Shown here: positions 61,856 through 64,000 of the stretch, in pieces
How positions within the stretch are numbered: the first letter of the stretch is position 1
How the letters are laid out: each line of letters begins with the position of its first letter
Source of the DNA: Oscillospiraceae bacterium
Lineage (GTDB): Bacteria > Bacillota > Clostridia > Saccharofermentanales > Saccharofermentanaceae
Length of the DNA stretch: 64,000 nt
Assembly: GCA_902788505.1 (NCBI GenBank)
Contig: CADAKH010000013.1
Location: forward strand, 20,950 to 84,949
Direction of reading: 5' to 3'
Translations under genes and position numbers: made by a program
The notes under the pieces: model-generated
The model's input: the letters and a program-made list of their open reading frames with translations, nothing else
The model's database searches: none
Told to the model about the DNA's origin: nothing

Positions 61856-63038
61856 TTCAAAGGGAAGATTCGGAATACACGGAGGACAGTATATTCCTGA
61901 GACTCTGATGAATGCGGTAATTGAGCTTGAAGAAGCTTATAACCACTATAAGAATGATCCTGAGTTCAACAAGGAACTCACGGAATTGTTAAACGACTAT
62001 GCGGGCCGTCCGTCCAATCTTTACTATGCTGAGAAGATGACCAAAGATCTCGGCGGTGCGAAGATCTATCTTAAGAGGGAAGACCTTAACCACACAGGTT
62101 CCCATAAGATCAATAACGTTCTGGGCCAGGCCCTTCTTGCAAAGAAGATGGGAAAGACAAGACTTATTGCTGAGACAGGTGCAGGCCAGCATGGTGTAGC
62201 TACGGCTACCGCTGCAGCACTTTTCGGTATGGAGTGCGTTGTCTTTATGGGCAAGGTCGATACAGAGCGTCAGGCATTGAACGTTTACAGAATGAAGCTT
62301 CTGGGTGCTGACGTTGTTCCTGTTACTTCAGGAACTGCAACGTTGAAGGATGCGGTATCCGAGTGTATGCGTGAGTGGACTACAAGGATCGATGACACTC
62401 ATTACTGCCTTGGATCAGTTATGGGTCCTCATCCTTTTCCGACTATCGTAAGAGATTTCCAGGCTGTTATCTCAAGAGAGTCAAAGGCACAGATCATGGA
62501 GAAGGAAGGACGCCTTCCTGATTATGTTCTCGCATGCTGCGGCGGCGGTTCGAATGCCATCGGATCTTTCTATCACTATATTGAAGACAAAGAAGTAAAC
62601 CTCATCGGCTGCGAGGCTGCCGGCAGGGGGATCGATACCTTTGAGACGGCTGCTACGATCAATACAGGCAGGCTTGGCATTTTCCACGGCATGAAGTCTT
62701 ATTTCTGCCAGGATGAGTTTGGCCAGATCGCACCTGTTTATTCAATCTCGGCAGGCCTTGATTATCCGGGTATCGGTCCTGAGCATGCGATGCTCCACGA
62801 TACCGGCAGGGCACAGTATGTAGCAGTTACAGACGATGAAGCCGTTAATGCTTTTGAGTATCTGTCAAGAACGGAAGGAATCATTCCCGCGATCGAGTCT
62901 GCGCATGCTGTCGCTCATGCAATGAAGCTCGCTCCTGCACTTTCCAAGGATAAGATCATGGTAGTTACTATCTCCGGCAGAGGCGACAAAGACTGTGCTG
63001 CCATTGCGAGATACAGAGGGGAGAATATCAATGAGTAA
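61848..63038 (+). CDS. trpB: Tryptophan synthase beta chain (TrpB)
   Basis: A 396-residue PLP enzyme that condenses indole with serine. The PLP Lys is in [23 protein letters not shown], then [28 protein letters not shown], the phosphate loop [14 protein letters not shown], and [17 protein letters not shown] near the end. This is the TrpB1 form that pairs with TrpA. The start is set at 61848, because GGAGGTAG (61837-61844) is its ribosome binding site and the ATG at 61836 lies within it. Confidence 0.97.
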   Translation: MPDSKGRFGIHGGQYIPETLMNAVIELEEAYNHYKNDPEFNKELTELLNDYAGRPSNLYYAEKMTKDLGGAKIYLKREDLNHTGSHKINNVLGQALLAKKMGKTRLIAETGAGQHGVATATAAALFGMECVVFMGKVDTERQALNVYRMKLLGADVVPVTSGTATLKDAVSECMREWTTRIDDTHYCLGSVMGPHPFPTIVRDFQAVISRESKAQIMEKEGRLPDYVLACCGGGSNAIGSFYHYIEDKEVNLIGCEAAGRGIDTFETAATINTGRLGIFHGMKSYFCQDEFGQIAPVYSISAGLDYPGIGPEHAMLHDTGRAQYVAVTDDEAVNAFEYLSRTEGIIPAIESAHAVAHAMKLAPALSKDKIMVVTISGRGDKDCAAIARYRGENINE

Positions 63039-63807
63039 TATAGCTAAAGCATTTGAGAACGGTAAAGCGTTCATTCCTTTTATCACATGCGGCGATCCCG
63101 ATCTCGATACGACAGCACGCTGTGTGGTCGAGATGCAGAAATCGGGTGCCTCTCTTATTGAACTCGGCATTCCTTTTTCAGATCCTACGGCTGAAGGCCC
63201 TGTCATTATGGAAGCCAGCCTTAGAGCACTCGAAAACGGCTGCACCACAGATAAGGTTTTCGATATGGTAAAGCGTCTGAGAACAGAACTTAATGTTACT
63301 GTTCCTATGGTGTTCATGACATATGCAAACGTCGTTTTCTCATACGGTATTGAGCGTTTCTGTCAGAAGTCATCGGAATGCGGAATCGACGGATTCATTC
63401 TGCCTGATGTTCCTTTTGAAGAGAAGGAAGAGTTTGATTCAATCTGCAAAAAGTACGGAATCGACCTGATTTCTCTCATTGCGCCCACATCCCACGAGCG
63501 AATCTCCATGATAGCGAAAGAGGCTTCAGGTTTTATCTACATCGTATCGAGCCTTGGCGTCACGGGTGTCAGGAGCAGTATCACAACAGACATCCCGTCA
63601 CTCTGTGCTGCGGTCAAGTCATCAACGGATGTACCATGTGCCATAGGATTTGGAATCTCTACTCCTGAGCAGGCCTCGAAAATGTCTCAGAGTGCCGACG
63701 GAGTAATCGTAGGATCTGCAATAGTCAAGATCGTTGCACAGTACGGAAAAGATGCTCCGGCCCATGTCGGAGAGTATGTTAAGTCTATGGTTGATGCCAT
63801 CAGGTAA
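63031..63807 (+). CDS. trpA: Tryptophan synthase alpha chain (TrpA)
   Basis: A 258-residue TIM barrel that cleaves indole-glycerol phosphate. Catalytic Glu and Asp are in [19 protein letters not shown] and [14 protein letters not shown]; the phosphate site is [15 protein letters not shown] and [32 protein letters not shown] 63031 has GGGGAGAAT upstream and overlaps the end of trpB by 8 bases. It is the last gene of the operon, and a terminator follows. Confidence 0.97.
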   Translation: MSNIAKAFENGKAFIPFITCGDPDLDTTARCVVEMQKSGASLIELGIPFSDPTAEGPVIMEASLRALENGCTTDKVFDMVKRLRTELNVTVPMVFMTYANVVFSYGIERFCQKSSECGIDGFILPDVPFEEKEEFDSICKKYGIDLISLIAPTSHERISMIAKEASGFIYIVSSLGVTGVRSSITTDIPSLCAAVKSSTDVPCAIGFGISTPEQASKMSQSADGVIVGSAIVKIVAQYGKDAPAHVGEYVKSMVDAIR

Positions 63808-63841
63808 ACATTCATTAAATCTTTTTAATTTAACTAATTAT

Positions 63842-63873
63842 AGGGGGTTTTTTCGGTTGAAAAGCCCCCTTCG
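63842..63873 (+). terminator. Rho-independent terminator after trpA
   Basis: GGGGGTTTT (63843-63851) pairs with AAAAGCCCCC (about 63860-63869) with one bulged G, followed by TTCGCTTTT. It closes the trp operon. Confidence 0.75.
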
Positions 63874-63948
63874 CTTTTATATAATTAACACTCGGAAACT
63901 ATATTTCATTCCACCAACAAATTCCTTGAAAGGAAAGGAGAAATAGAC

Positions 63949-64000
63949 ATGATTTATTCAACAGAGATCAAGAACATGTGCTCTGTTCATCAGGGTGTTC
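63949..64000 (+). CDS. Start of an unidentified gene, cut by the window edge
   Basis: ATG 63949 follows AAAGGAG at the right distance, and the frame stays open for 17 codons (MIYSTEIKNMCSVHQGV) to the window end. It has two short-spaced Met/Cys residues and no signal peptide. Too little is visible to assign a family. Confidence 0.6.
   Translation, partial: MIYSTEIKNMCSVHQGV

Overview
The window looks like a chromosomal segment of an anaerobic, fibre-degrading Firmicute of the class Clostridia, from the rumen or gut (a Lachnospiraceae or Saccharofermentans-like organism; the exact family is my inference). The grounds are moderate GC, AGGAGG-type ribosome binding sites, lipoproteins with Thr/Glu-rich linkers, LplABC-type oligosaccharide importers without their own ATPase, a T-box-controlled trp operon, a BceS-like intramembrane sensor kinase and a domain-swapped GH3 enzyme. 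All calls come from reading the sequence; no database search was run.

Layout. 1-4.4 kb: end of a repeat-type protein, a secreted NlpC/P60 lipoprotein, a decayed acetyltransferase fragment and a BceRS-like two-component pair with no transporter beside it. 4.5-12.8 kb: the most unusual block. Three paralogous membrane-anchored FecR-domain proteins with long Pro/Thr linkers are followed directly by a CHASE2 class III nucleotide cyclase and a metallo-beta-lactamase/GAF/GGDEF fusion, all on one strand. This looks like an envelope-sensing system with two possible second messengers. 12.9-14.9 kb: a zinc-ribbon membrane protein and an ArsB/NhaD-type permease.

15.1-31.7 kb: a glucuronoxylan/hexuronate utilisation locus. 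It holds a GntR/FCD regulator, uxuB, uxuA, a YesL-type protein, an SGNH acetylesterase, two permeases and a binding protein for aldouronate-type oligosaccharides, a cytoplasmic GH115 alpha-glucuronidase, uxaC, eda and kdgK. Every step from imported glucuronosyl oligosaccharide to pyruvate plus glyceraldehyde-3-phosphate is present. A shared palindromic motif (core CTAGnATnnTAG) lies before uxuA, the esterase, the permease operon, eda and the regulator itself, so a local regulon is likely.

31.9-41.4 kb: a secreted NlpC/P60 protein, a GH3 with swapped domain order, a STAS-like/J-like/membrane protein, an RsuA-type pseudouridine synthase, an Smr-like protein, a family-4 uracil-DNA glycosylase, tRNA-Gln(CUG) and a GH9 cellulase lipoprotein. 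41.5-55.7 kb: housekeeping genes (nitroreductase, surE, DUF1295, RluD type, murI, DUF1934, rpmF, der, typA, mltG, U32 peptidase, AI-2E family transporter, a zinc-ribbon protein). Two points stand out. rpmF and der appear fused in frame, probably through an extra T in a T7 run. A structured small transcript with a 21-codon ORF and its own terminator sits before the AI-2E family gene.

55.8-59 kb: two AT-rich genes for polytopic membrane proteins, probably envelope glycan related and possibly acquired. 59.1-63.8 kb: a tryptophan T-box (UGG specifier) and trpDCFBA, without trpE or trpG. The window ends at the first codons of an unidentified gene.
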